From positions 1 through 8,148 of the forward strand of contig CAMPKG010000148.1 of NCBI GenBank assembly GCA_946887085.1: DNA of 8,148 bases, in the 5' to 3' direction. Below are positions 1 through 7,176 of this stretch, one piece after another. This DNA is from an uncultured Sphingobacteriales bacterium (lineage in GTDB: Bacteria; Bacteroidota; Bacteroidia; Chitinophagales; Chitinophagaceae). Made by a program: the position numbers and the translations under genes. The notes beneath the pieces are model-generated. The model ran no database searches, was not told the DNA's origin, and saw only the letters and a program-made list of their open reading frames with translations. Each line of letters begins with the position of its first letter. Position 1 is the first letter of the stretch.

Positions 1-512
1 CTTATCGCCTGCCATTTGTTAGGAACGATGAGAGTATCGCCTTGCGAGATACTTCGATAGCCTGATTTGAAAACATAGATCAATGCCTTGCCCGTGGTGG
101 AAGCTAAATGGTCATTGCTGATGCTGCCAGGCACACTTGTCTCCAGCTTCCACGTTTTATCCTTTTCAACCGGAGGCTTTGTAACAACAACCATGAAAGC
201 TTCAGCTGCAGCCGCATCCTTTCCAAACCAATGTTCATCGTTCTTTATATCATTGAACCAGCATAGCGACCAGGCCGCCAGGAATATAATAACATGGGGC
301 AAAACAAACTGCAGTGCACGTACTGTCTTTGAAGCCTTAATGCGCGTGAGTATCAGCGACACTGCGGTACAGGCGATCGCTACGATAACAACAGTAGTTA
401 TTGCGAAGCTGAGAAAGCGATAAGAAACAATGCCTGCGATCAACGGCAGCAGCAACCTTGAAAAGGGCGCTGTCTCCCAGAAATAAGCCTTATTTACCGG
501 CCATTGCTTCAT
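1..512 (-). CDS. comEC: ComEC/Rec2-family DNA uptake channel, N-terminal part (runs off left edge)
   Basis: I translated this from the minus strand. The frame is open from the ATG at 512-510 to the window edge, giving 170 residues of a protein that is normally several times longer. The N-terminus carries the stretch WETAPFSRLLLPLIAGI, typical of Bacteroidota ComEC proteins. Predicted membrane segments lie at about residues 17-34, 36-56 and 68-86. From about residue 100 a soluble portion begins and includes a GDTLIVPNKW stretch, as in the domain (DUF4131, OB-fold-like) that follows the first helices of ComEC. In known systems ComEC is the inner-membrane channel that brings single-stranded DNA into the cytoplasm during transformation. 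The competence and metallo-beta-lactamase domains would lie beyond the edge and cannot be checked. The start is 17 bases after the TPR gene stop, so cotranscription is likely. No Shine-Dalgarno sequence is visible. The family call comes from recognised sequence, not a search. Confidence 0.82.
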   Translation of the reverse strand, partial: MKQWPVNKAYFWETAPFSRLLLPLIAGIVSYRFLSFAITTVVIVAIACTAVSLILTRIKASKTVRALQFVLPHVIIFLAAWSLCWFNDIKNDEHWFGKDAAAAEAFMVVVTKPPVEKDKTWKLETSVPGSISNDHLASTTGKALIYVFKSGYRSISQGDTLIVPNKWQAI

Positions 513-529
513 CCGGTAAATATAACCAA

Positions 530-2350
530 TTAGGGTAGAGCGGGGGCACCAGTCTGTAGCTCATTCAGTCTGTTTCGTGCCACCTGCACATAGCTGCTGC
601 CGGGATAGGTAATGATCAGGTATTCGTAGATTTTTTTTGCTTCTTCCGGTTGCTTCAGATATTGTTCGTAGAGTTCCGCGGTTTTAAATACAGCGTCATC
701 ACCAAGGACGTCATCACCATGTTTTTCCTGTATCTCTTTCAGGTAGGTTAGAGATTTGCTGTACTCTCTGTGCTTTTTGGCCAGCTCTGCTTTTTGCATC
801 AGGATATCGTCCTTCAAAGGATGTTCCGGGAACGCCTTAACAATGCTATCCAATAAAGTTTCTGCATCAGTATCTTTATTCTGGAAAGTCAGCAGGTCGG
901 CATATGCGAAACGACGTAACGGCACGTAGTTACTGTCGGATGTGATGTTCTCTAGTATCAATATGGAAAGATAAAGCGCGTCATTCGCGATCAGCTCGGA
1001 CGTGGAGGCTTTTAAAACCGATAGTTGTCCTTCAGCCCAATTGAAATCGCCCCGGTAGTAGGCAAGCTTGGCATTGCGGAAACGTGCTTCTTCACCCAGC
1101 ATGTCCTCGCGAAAATCTTTATCTACCTGGCTATATGATAGCGAGGCTTCCCAGACCTTGCCTGTGAGTATCTGGTAGTCGCCGAGATCCAGTTTCATGC
1201 GGCCGGCAATGTCTTTGCGCACACCCGGCTGCTTTAGCGAACGCTGGAGGAGGTCAACGGCTTTCTGCGGGTTATCAGCGAAGCGGGCTTCCAACTTCGC
1301 ATAATCCCTTACAGTCTCTGAAGTATAGTATTGTGGAAACTCTGTAAAAAACTCTTCGTAAGCTTTTTGAAGCGCGGCAACATCTTCTTTTTTGTAAGCA
1401 TGGTTTTGCTGCAGTGCACGGAATTGCATACCTAATTTTTCATTCTTGGCAATGCTGTAATAAGGCAGTTCCTTTCCTTTGCCTATGATAACATCGTAGG
1501 CCTTTATCGCTTCGGAAAATTTACTTTCCCGGCCTGCATAGCGCGCAAATTCAAGCAGGCGCTCCCCATGTTCTTCATTACGCTCGTCGATAGCTTCTAT
1601 CTGCATCATGGCCCCTTCCCAATCGTCTTTCTGTGTGTACAGCCAGGTGAGCAGCTCGGCGAAATATGGGTTTTCGGGTTGCTCATTTATTTTCTTAACG
1701 ATCGCTTTCTGCCCCTGTTGCAGTTTCTTTGGGTCGTTGCCAAAGAATTCCAGCAGCGTTGCTTTAGTGTCTTCCAGCATGCTGGTCAAACCCGGGCCCG
1801 CTTCCAGCAAAGTCGAGACGGCTTTGTCGATATTTCCGGTCTTTGCATAAAGCCTCGCAAGCGGACCGTTATATAATGGGTGTTTTAGAATATCGCGTGC
1901 ACGCTCGTATGTTTTTAACGCGTAGTCGTCCCTTTTTATCGAAGTAAAAGCATTCGCTATCTGTTGCGTCAGCATGTCGTCACCATTTATGAACTTCAAT
2001 GCTTCATCAAATTGTTCTTCGGCTTTTTTGCCTTTACCGGCTGCCAGGTACACCCTTCCCATATCGATATACGACAAAGGATGATGTCTCCTCATGGCCT
2101 TTTGTTCTTCGACCAATTTTTCCGCATTCTTATAGTCTTTCGCCAATAACAAGACATTCAGATACTCCCCGTAAACGTCCATGCTCGCCGGGTTTTCCCA
2201 GTACAGCTTCTTGTATGTTTCTATGGCTTTGGCATAATCCTTCTGCTCAGCAAACAACCTGGCCTGGGTGATAGGGTCTCCCTGTGCAACGGCAAACGTT
2301 GTTATAAAAACAGCGACGATCGTCGTTAATAATATTTTCAGCTTTTTCAT
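530..2350 (-). CDS. Exported tetratricopeptide-repeat protein, function unknown
   Basis: The product is 606 residues and complete. Residues 1-22 form a clear Sec signal peptide: a KKLK positive start, a hydrophobic core, then AVA followed by Gln23. Residue 23 is not Cys, so it is a soluble exported protein rather than a lipoprotein. The rest is almost wholly helical with degenerate TPR units. Examples are residues 27-55 (KDYAKAIETYKKLYWENP), 57-91, 93-123 (GRVYLAAGKGKKAEEQFDEAL) and 125-155. A C-terminal set at about 551-595 ends in YPGSSYVQVARNRL, like the last repeats of BamD/YbgF-type TPR proteins. There is no catalytic domain. Family knowledge suggests a periplasmic scaffold or cell-envelope assembly role, but the partner cannot be named. 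It lies between a beta-oxidation gene (23-base gap) and comEC (17-base gap). The ATG at 2350 is supported by the signal peptide beginning there. Confidence 0.9.
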   Translation of the reverse strand: MKKLKILLTTIVAVFITTFAVAQGDPITQARLFAEQKDYAKAIETYKKLYWENPASMDVYGEYLNVLLLAKDYKNAEKLVEEQKAMRRHHPLSYIDMGRVYLAAGKGKKAEEQFDEALKFINGDDMLTQQIANAFTSIKRDDYALKTYERARDILKHPLYNGPLARLYAKTGNIDKAVSTLLEAGPGLTSMLEDTKATLLEFFGNDPKKLQQGQKAIVKKINEQPENPYFAELLTWLYTQKDDWEGAMMQIEAIDERNEEHGERLLEFARYAGRESKFSEAIKAYDVIIGKGKELPYYSIAKNEKLGMQFRALQQNHAYKKEDVAALQKAYEEFFTEFPQYYTSETVRDYAKLEARFADNPQKAVDLLQRSLKQPGVRKDIAGRMKLDLGDYQILTGKVWEASLSYSQVDKDFREDMLGEEARFRNAKLAYYRGDFNWAEGQLSVLKASTSELIANDALYLSILILENITSDSNYVPLRRFAYADLLTFQNKDTDAETLLDSIVKAFPEHPLKDDILMQKAELAKKHREYSKSLTYLKEIQEKHGDDVLGDDAVFKTAELYEQYLKQPEEAKKIYEYLIITYPGSSYVQVARNRLNELQTGAPALP

Positions 2351-2365
2351 TTTGTTCTTCGGTAA

Positions 2366-2371
2366 CTCCTT
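2366..2371 (-). promoter_or_regulatory. Shine-Dalgarno-like AAGGAG upstream of the TPR gene
   Basis: On the minus strand AAGGAG lies just after the stop of the dehydrogenase/hydratase gene and ends 15 bases before the TPR ATG at 2350. The spacing is longer than usual for a ribosome binding site, and Bacteroidota generally do not depend on one. It is therefore a weak candidate, listed because it is the clearest such match in the window. Confidence 0.3.
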
Positions 2372-2373
2372 AT

Positions 2374-4887
2374 TTAATTTCTAAGCGGTTTCCCTGTTTG
2401 TATGATGCTTTGTAGTCTTTCCAGTGTTTTACGCTGGCCGCATAAGCTTAGAAAGGTTTCCCTTTCTATGTCCAGCAGGTATTGCTCGCTAACTGTTGTT
2501 GCCTGTGAAATATCGCCACCACACATCACATAGGCAAGTTTCTCCGCGAGAAACTTGTCATAGTCGCTGATATAGTTACCCATACGCATAGCATGCAGGC
2601 CAGAAAGCAATCCGCCTAAACCGCCGCGTCCCTGCACTTTTATATCATTGCGCGGCTGGGGTTGCGTATAGCCAAGCTCATGCATCATCAGGACCTTATG
2701 TTTTGCATCAGCTATTCTTCTGTCAGGGTTCGTCGATATACTATCAACGCCCTTGCGCAGCACAAAGTTGTCAAAAGCTTCGTGTGCCGATGTTGAGACT
2801 TTTGCCGTGCCTACATTGATGAACAGCTGCTGCAGGTAGTTTGTTTCAATATATTCTTTGACGTTGCGGTCGCTTGCACGGACTGCCATTTCTTTGGTTC
2901 CGCCGCCACCGGGGATGAGGCCAACACCTAGTTCCACCAACCCAATGTAGCTTTCAGCTGCCGCCTGTACAGCATCCGCATGCAGGCACATCTCGCAGCC
3001 ACCGCCAAGTGTTAAGCCATGGGGAGCTACTACTACCGGTATACTGCTGTAACGCAGGCGCATCGTCGTATTCTGAAACTGGCGTATAGCCATGTCCAGC
3101 TCATCATATTCCTGCTCGGCCGCAAACATGAATATCAAACCAACATTGGCGCCGGCACTGAAATTAGCGCCACTATTGGCGAGCACGAGTCCTTTGTATT
3201 TTTCCTCTGCGATGGCTACAGCTTTTTGTACTCCGGCAAGTACCTCTCCACCTATGGTGTTCATCTTGCTGTTCCATTGCAGGGCAACTACATCGTCGCC
3301 GATGTCATACAGCCTGCAAACGTTATTGCTCCATACGGTTTTATCGCCCAGGTTTTCCAGTATGATGAACTTGTTCGTACCCGGGATGACCTGGTATTCT
3401 TTGGTTCGGATGTCGTAATATTTCTTTTTTCCGTTTTCGGTTTTGTAAAACGTGGTATGACCTGAAGCCAGCATCTCTTCCACCCATTGTGCCGGCGTAA
3501 TGTTGGCTGCCTTCATTTGCTCCAGCACTTTTGGCACACTCAATGCATCCCAGCTCTCAAATGCACCTATTTCCCAACCAAACCCAGCCTTCAGGGCATC
3601 GTCTATTTTATACAGCTCGTCTGCTATTTCGGGTATCCTGTTGCTGGCGTAAGCAAATAGCATGTGATGAAACAATTTATAAAACGCTCCAGCTTTGTCT
3701 TGTCCGGCATATAATGCTTTTAAGCGAGTGGGAAGGTCGTCGATCTGTTTAGCTGTTTCCAGCGTAGCAAACTTTGGTTTTTGCTTGGGGGCATACTCCA
3801 TCGTCTTCAGGTCGAGGGTCAGTATTTCAGGCTTGCCATTCAGCTGGGCTACCGGTGCTGCTTTTTTCTCATCGCCCCTGTTTTCCGGAGATTGCGTGAA
3901 TGCAGCTTTAGCTTCCTTAGTCGCGCCTGCAGTTTCCACCTGTGCTGTAGCGGGGGAGGTTATTTTTTTATAGAAACCCTGGCCGGTTTTATCGCCAAAC
4001 CACTTGTTCTCGATCATTTTCTCGATAAAGCCCGGCAGGCGAAACATCTCCTTTGCTTCGTCATTGGGCACGTTCTCCGGTAGTGCTTTGGCCACGTGTA
4101 CCAATGTATCGAGCCCTACAACATCGCCCGTGCGGAAGGTAGCAGACTTAGGCCTACCCATCACAGTGCCTGTAAGTGTATCTATCTCGTCGATATTCAT
4201 GTCGAGCTGCTGCATGGCATTGAAAACAGCCATGAAGCCAAATACGCCAACACGATTGGCGATGAAAGCGGGAGTGTCTTTACACAGTACAGTTGTTTTG
4301 CCCAGGAACCTGCTGCCATAATCCATCAGGAATTCTATCACAGCAGGATGGGTGTTGGGGGCAGGAATGATCTCGAGCAGGCGCAGGTATCGCGGCGGGT
4401 TGAAAAAGTGCGTACCGCAGAAATGTTTCTGAAAATCTTCGCTTCTCCCTTCGCTCATCATTCTTATCGGGATACCTGAGGTATTCGATGTAATGAGCGT
4501 GCCGGGTTTGCGGTATTGTTCGATCTGCTCAAATACTTTCTGTTTTACATCTAGCCGTTCTACCACAACCTCCATTACCCAGTCGCAATCGGCTATGCGG
4601 TGGAGGTCGTCTGTCAGATTGCCCGTTATTATCCTCGAGGCTACGTCTTTTGTAAAAACTGCAGACGGCTTGCCTTTGAGCGTGGCCTGCAATGCATCAT
4701 TGACGATCCGGTTTCGGACCACCTTATCTTCGAGTGTCAGTTTTTTCGACTGTTCCGCTTCTGTCAGCTGCGCCGGCACTATATCCAGCAACAGAACCTG
4801 TACGCCAATACCGGCAAAATGCGCTGCAATTCTACTTCCCATCACCCCACTGCCTATCACCGCAACCTTACGGATAGCTCTATTCAT
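2374..4887 (-). CDS. Bifunctional 3-hydroxyacyl-CoA dehydrogenase / enoyl-CoA hydratase (FadN-like)
   Basis: This 837-residue protein should catalyse two consecutive steps of fatty-acid beta-oxidation in the cytoplasm: hydration of 2-enoyl-CoA and NAD-dependent oxidation of 3-hydroxyacyl-CoA. The dehydrogenase comes first: a Rossmann GSGVMG at 12-17, the catalytic-loop stretch GTHFFNPPRYLRLLEI at 158-173 (His160 and Glu172 fit the catalytic His-Glu pair) and FIANRV at 208-213. A second helical dehydrogenase domain follows to about 307, then an Ala/Lys/Glu-rich linker at about 310-350. The crotonase part has FSAGANV at 576-582, GGGCE (Glu632) and VELGVGLIPGGGGTK (Glu652). Both acidic residues expected of an active hydratase are present. 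The order, dehydrogenase then hydratase, is that of Bacillus FadN and opposite to E. coli FadB; FadN itself is somewhat shorter. It is the first gene of the leftward block. No thiolase or acyl-CoA dehydrogenase gene lies in the window. Confidence 0.93.
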   Translation of the reverse strand: MNRAIRKVAVIGSGVMGSRIAAHFAGIGVQVLLLDIVPAQLTEAEQSKKLTLEDKVVRNRIVNDALQATLKGKPSAVFTKDVASRIITGNLTDDLHRIADCDWVMEVVVERLDVKQKVFEQIEQYRKPGTLITSNTSGIPIRMMSEGRSEDFQKHFCGTHFFNPPRYLRLLEIIPAPNTHPAVIEFLMDYGSRFLGKTTVLCKDTPAFIANRVGVFGFMAVFNAMQQLDMNIDEIDTLTGTVMGRPKSATFRTGDVVGLDTLVHVAKALPENVPNDEAKEMFRLPGFIEKMIENKWFGDKTGQGFYKKITSPATAQVETAGATKEAKAAFTQSPENRGDEKKAAPVAQLNGKPEILTLDLKTMEYAPKQKPKFATLETAKQIDDLPTRLKALYAGQDKAGAFYKLFHHMLFAYASNRIPEIADELYKIDDALKAGFGWEIGAFESWDALSVPKVLEQMKAANITPAQWVEEMLASGHTTFYKTENGKKKYYDIRTKEYQVIPGTNKFIILENLGDKTVWSNNVCRLYDIGDDVVALQWNSKMNTIGGEVLAGVQKAVAIAEEKYKGLVLANSGANFSAGANVGLIFMFAAEQEYDELDMAIRQFQNTTMRLRYSSIPVVVAPHGLTLGGGCEMCLHADAVQAAAESYIGLVELGVGLIPGGGGTKEMAVRASDRNVKEYIETNYLQQLFINVGTAKVSTSAHEAFDNFVLRKGVDSISTNPDRRIADAKHKVLMMHELGYTQPQPRNDIKVQGRGGLGGLLSGLHAMRMGNYISDYDKFLAEKLAYVMCGGDISQATTVSEQYLLDIERETFLSLCGQRKTLERLQSIIQTGKPLRN

Positions 4888-4930
4888 GGAATATGTTTAA
4901 AACACCACAATTTAACTAAAAATGGAGTGC

Positions 4931-5030
4931 TTCCCGGGACACTTATGTAAATCTTAACAATGTCTGACAGAATACCACTACAATCTGATAAACCTTAACA
5001 ATACAACCGTTCCATGGGCAGTTCCCGGGA
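4931..5030. repeat. Paired TTCCCGGGA sites in the divergent promoter region
   Basis: The nine-base word TTCCCGGGA occurs at 4931-4939 and 5022-5030, 91 bases apart. Its inner eight bases, TCCCGGGA, are a perfect palindrome. The right copy is centred about 42 bases upstream of the pheS start codon, just where a -33 box would be expected but is not seen. The left copy is centred about 48 bases upstream of the FadN-like start. The placement suggests an operator pair. A nine-base repeat in a region this size could still arise by chance. Confidence 0.35.
4948..5002. repeat. Direct repeat TAAAyCTTAACAAT, two copies 41 bases apart
   Basis: TAAATCTTAACAAT at 4948-4961 and TAAACCTTAACAAT at 4989-5002 match at 13 of 14 positions. 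They have the same orientation and a start-to-start distance of 41 bases, close to four helical turns. They lie between the two TTCCCGGGA words, upstream of both divergent genes. The arrangement looks like a pair of binding sites for a transcription factor on one face of the helix. The factor is unknown. Confidence 0.45.
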
Positions 5031-5055
5031 GCGGAAATATAACCTCCGCAATACA

Positions 5056-5063
5056 TATCTTTG
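5056..5063 (+). promoter_or_regulatory. Bacteroidota-type -7 promoter element of pheS (TATCTTTG)
   Basis: TATCTTTG matches the Bacteroidota -7 consensus TAnnTTTG exactly. It ends only five bases before the pheS ATG at 5069, so the predicted start of transcription falls at or within a few bases of the start codon and the mRNA is probably leaderless. The -33 TTTG box is not evident at the expected distance; a TTCCCGGGA word ends at 5030 in roughly that position. Confidence 0.6.
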
Positions 5064-5068
5064 CAGCC

Positions 5069-6097
5069 ATGCAATCCTTACAGGAACAGATAAAAGCGCA
5101 CGAGCAGGAGATCAACAGCTTCTCGCCGGCTGATGCCCGCGAGCTGGAAGACTACAGGATAAAATACCTGGGTACAAAAGGTATTGTGAAACAGGTATTC
5201 GGCGAGATGAAGAACGTACCTGCTGATCAGAAAAAGGAAGCAGGTCAGATACTCAACTCATTCAAGCAACTGGCAGAAGCCAAATACGAGGAGTTCAAGC
5301 ATTTGCAGAACGGGTCTTCACAAAAAGGCCCTTCCGTTGATATTACCCTGCCCGGCAATAATCTGCCATTGGGTACAAGGCACCCGTTGAGAATGGTCGA
5401 AAACCAGATCGTGTCCATTTTTGAGAAAATAGGTTTCAGCGTAGCGACAGGCCCTGAGATAGAAGATGACTGGCACAACTTTACGTCGCTGAATATGCCG
5501 GAGAACCACCCCGCACGCGACATGCAGGATACTTTTTATGTTTCGCAGAATCCGGATTGGGTATTGCGCACACATACCTCTTCTACCCAGGCAAGGGTGA
5601 TGGAGAAAGGTGAATTGCCCATCCGGGTGATCTGCCCCGGCCGTGTTTATCGGAACGAAACTATATCGGCACGCGCGCATTGTTTCTTTCACCAGTGCGA
5701 AGGGTTGTACATTGACAAGAATGTGTCGTTCGCCGATCTGAAGCAGGCGTTGTACTATTTTGTTACGGAAATGTTTGGCCCCGATACGAAGGTGCGTTTC
5801 CGTCCTTCATATTTTCCATTTACCGAGCCCAGCGCAGAAATGGATATCTCATGTACAGTATGTGGCGGTAAGGGTTGCAGCCTTTGCAAGCATACCGGGT
5901 GGGTAGAGATACTTGGTTGCGGTATGGTGCATCCGAATATGCTGCGCAACTTCAACATCGATCCAGAGGTGTATACCGGCTATGCATTCGGCATGGGGGT
6001 AGAGCGTATCACACAGATAAAATACCAGGTAAACGACCTCAGGTTATACTCCCAGAACGACGTCAGATTTTTGAAACAGTTTCAATCAATTCAATGA
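5069..6097 (+). CDS. pheS: Phenylalanine--tRNA ligase alpha subunit
   Basis: The product is 342 residues, a normal bacterial PheS length. It is the catalytic subunit of the (alpha-beta)2 enzyme that charges tRNA-Phe with phenylalanine in the cytoplasm. The N-terminal ~85 residues look like the helical tRNA-binding coiled-coil arm. The class II core follows with recognisable PheS blocks: GTRHPL (102-107), HPARDMQDTFY (147-157), RTHTSSTQ (167-174), GRVYRNE (191-197), FHQCEGL (207-213), FRPSYFPFTEPSAE (244-257), EILGCGMVHPN (280-290) and motif 3 GMGVERI (308-314). Residues 262-273 form a C-x2-C-x4-C-x2-C cluster that may bind a metal. This insert occurs in some bacterial PheS proteins and is absent from E. 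coli. The beta subunit gene pheT is not in the window, so the two are unlinked here on the right-hand side. The start is fixed by the adjacent promoter element; no Shine-Dalgarno sequence is seen. Confidence 0.97.
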   Translation: MQSLQEQIKAHEQEINSFSPADARELEDYRIKYLGTKGIVKQVFGEMKNVPADQKKEAGQILNSFKQLAEAKYEEFKHLQNGSSQKGPSVDITLPGNNLPLGTRHPLRMVENQIVSIFEKIGFSVATGPEIEDDWHNFTSLNMPENHPARDMQDTFYVSQNPDWVLRTHTSSTQARVMEKGELPIRVICPGRVYRNETISARAHCFFHQCEGLYIDKNVSFADLKQALYYFVTEMFGPDTKVRFRPSYFPFTEPSAEMDISCTVCGGKGCSLCKHTGWVEILGCGMVHPNMLRNFNIDPEVYTGYAFGMGVERITQIKYQVNDLRLYSQNDVRFLKQFQSIQ

Positions 6098-6170
6098 AAA
6101 GTGTAAAAGGTAAAATGCAAAGCCCGAGAACTGAGCCGTGTTTTACCATTTACTCTCTTTGTCTTTTTCA
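6095..6170 (+). terminator. Imperfect inverted repeat with T-rich tail after pheS (possible terminator)
   Basis: GTAAAAGGTAAAA at 6103-6115 pairs with TTTTACCATTTAC at 6141-6153 with one mismatch in 13 positions and a 25-base loop. An outer arm TGAAAA at 6095-6100, which includes the pheS stop codon, can pair with TTTTCA at 6165-6170. The right arm is followed by a pyrimidine-rich run (TCTCTTTGTCTTTTT). It could be a rho-independent terminator for pheS, a processing hairpin, or a small dispersed palindromic repeat. The low GC of the stem and the large loop make terminator function uncertain. Confidence 0.45.
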
Positions 6171-6178
6171 TTCTTAGC

Positions 6179-7159
6179 ATGATCCTCGTTACCGGCGCAA
6201 GCGGTTTTGTTGGCCAGCACCTGGTACGCTACCTTTCGGAGCGCGGACATAGCGTGCGCGCATTGTATTTCAATACGTCACCGGGTGAAGGGTTGAAGGC
6301 ATTGGACAATGTTGAATGGCTTCAGTGCGACCTGCTGGATGTCTTTGCTGTTGAAGACGCGATGACCGGAATTGAGGAGATATATCATTGTGCGGGAATA
6401 GTCTCCTTTGAGCGGCATCGCAGGGAAGAGCTGATGCATTTCAACGTGGAGAGTACGGCAAATATGGTCAATGAAGCGTTGGAACAAGGCGTACGCAAGT
6501 TATTATACGTCAGCTCCGTGGCAGCGCTGGGCAGACCCGAAAAGCCCGGTGAACCAGTTACGGAGGACGTGCAATGGGAGGAATCCGGCCAATATTCCGC
6601 ATACGGCCTGAGCAAATATTTCGCAGAAATGGAAGTATGGCGGGCTATGGCTGAGGGATTGAACGCCGTGATCATCAACCCGGCCACCATACTTGGCGAA
6701 GGCAACTGGGACCAGGGCTCGGCAAGGCTTATCAAAGTTGCATACAGTGAATTTCCTTTTTTTACGCAGGGCATTACCGGATGGGTAGATGTGCAGGATG
6801 TTGTAAAGGTTGCATGCGTGCTGATGGAAGAAGATGTGCGGGATGAACGGTTCATATTGAGCGCGGGGAACTATCAATACAGAGAGATATTTACCAAAAT
6901 GGCCGCAGAAATGGGGAGAAAACCACCCCATATCCCGGCAGGGAAGTTGCTTTCAGGGCTTATATGGCGTTGGAATGAATTTCGTAACAGGCTGTTTGGG
7001 TCAAAGATCACTGTGACGAAGGAAACCGCCAGGGCCGCTCAACGACAGGTACTGTATAATAACCAGAAGTTAAAAGCGTTTTTACCAGGGTTTGAGTATC
7101 AGCCTGTTGACACAACGATAGCCAGGATGGCCGCAGCTTACATCAAAACCAAAAAATGA
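6179..7159 (+). CDS. NAD(P)-dependent epimerase/dehydratase-like extended SDR protein
   Basis: This 326-residue cytoplasmic protein belongs to the extended short-chain dehydrogenase/reductase family. The Rossmann motif TGASGFVG sits at residues 5-12, immediately after the start, which supports the ATG at 6179. Asp51 in LQCDLLD fits the adenine-binding position. CAG at 71-73 is the strand-4 motif. Ser112/Ser113 in LYVSSVAALG and Y142-x3-K146 in YGLSK form the catalytic Ser/Tyr/Lys set. INPATILG at 166-173 is the usual post-catalytic strand. The variable C-terminal substrate half ends in a Lys-rich tail. No acidic residue is seen at the end of strand 2, so NADP may be preferred, but this is a guess. 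The overall look is of the dihydroflavonol-reductase/HpnA-like branch, and the substrate cannot be told. It follows pheS after 81 bases containing an inverted repeat, and shows no clear promoter or Shine-Dalgarno sequence of its own. Confidence 0.9.
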   Translation: MILVTGASGFVGQHLVRYLSERGHSVRALYFNTSPGEGLKALDNVEWLQCDLLDVFAVEDAMTGIEEIYHCAGIVSFERHRREELMHFNVESTANMVNEALEQGVRKLLYVSSVAALGRPEKPGEPVTEDVQWEESGQYSAYGLSKYFAEMEVWRAMAEGLNAVIINPATILGEGNWDQGSARLIKVAYSEFPFFTQGITGWVDVQDVVKVACVLMEEDVRDERFILSAGNYQYREIFTKMAAEMGRKPPHIPAGKLLSGLIWRWNEFRNRLFGSKITVTKETARAAQRQVLYNNQKLKAFLPGFEYQPVDTTIARMAAAYIKTKK

Positions 7160-7176
7160 AAATATTTTGGTTTTTT
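7145..7176 (+). terminator. Hairpin at the 3' end of the epimerase gene, probable terminator
   Basis: AAAACCAAAA at 7145-7154 is perfectly complementary to TTTTGGTTTT at 7165-7174, with ten bases between them that hold the stop codon TGA (7157-7159). The right arm runs on into further Ts (7175-7176). It is A/T-rich but a perfect ten-base stem at the end of a gene, with rho starting just beyond, so an intrinsic terminator is plausible. The right arm also contains the -33 box of the rho promoter. Confidence 0.5.

Larger units (their letters stand above)
4888..5068. promoter_or_regulatory. Divergent intergenic region between the FadN-like gene and pheS
   Basis: These 181 bases must hold the promoters of both the leftward block and pheS. 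On the plus strand the only good -7 box is TATCTTTG at 5056-5063. On the minus strand I see only a weak, one-base-short match, TAAATTG (plus-strand 4908-4914), 21-27 bases before the ATG, and no convincing -33 box. Two pairs of direct repeats lie here and are listed separately. No reading frame of note and no terminator or riboswitch is visible. Confidence 0.75.

Noticed and set aside
88..423. Open frame of 111 codons on the plus strand at the left end
   Set aside because: The minus strand here encodes a continuous ComEC-like N-terminus with membrane segments and family-specific stretches. The plus-strand translation has no recognisable features and is its shadow.
3019..4950. Several plus-strand open frames of 73-148 codons opposite the dehydrogenase/hydratase gene
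   Set aside because: They lie antisense to a gene with intact catalytic motifs, have no domain, no promoter and no plausible start context. Their number reflects codon bias of the real gene.
4888..5068. T-box or other leader attenuator upstream of pheS
   Set aside because: The promoter element lies five bases from the ATG, so no leader is available, and no T-box-like conserved word or anti-terminator pair is visible.
5875..6177. A 100-codon plus-strand frame overlapping the pheS end and running to the epimerase start
   Set aside because: It overlaps the conserved PheS C-terminus in another frame and its remaining part translates the inverted repeat region. No family resemblance and no start signal.
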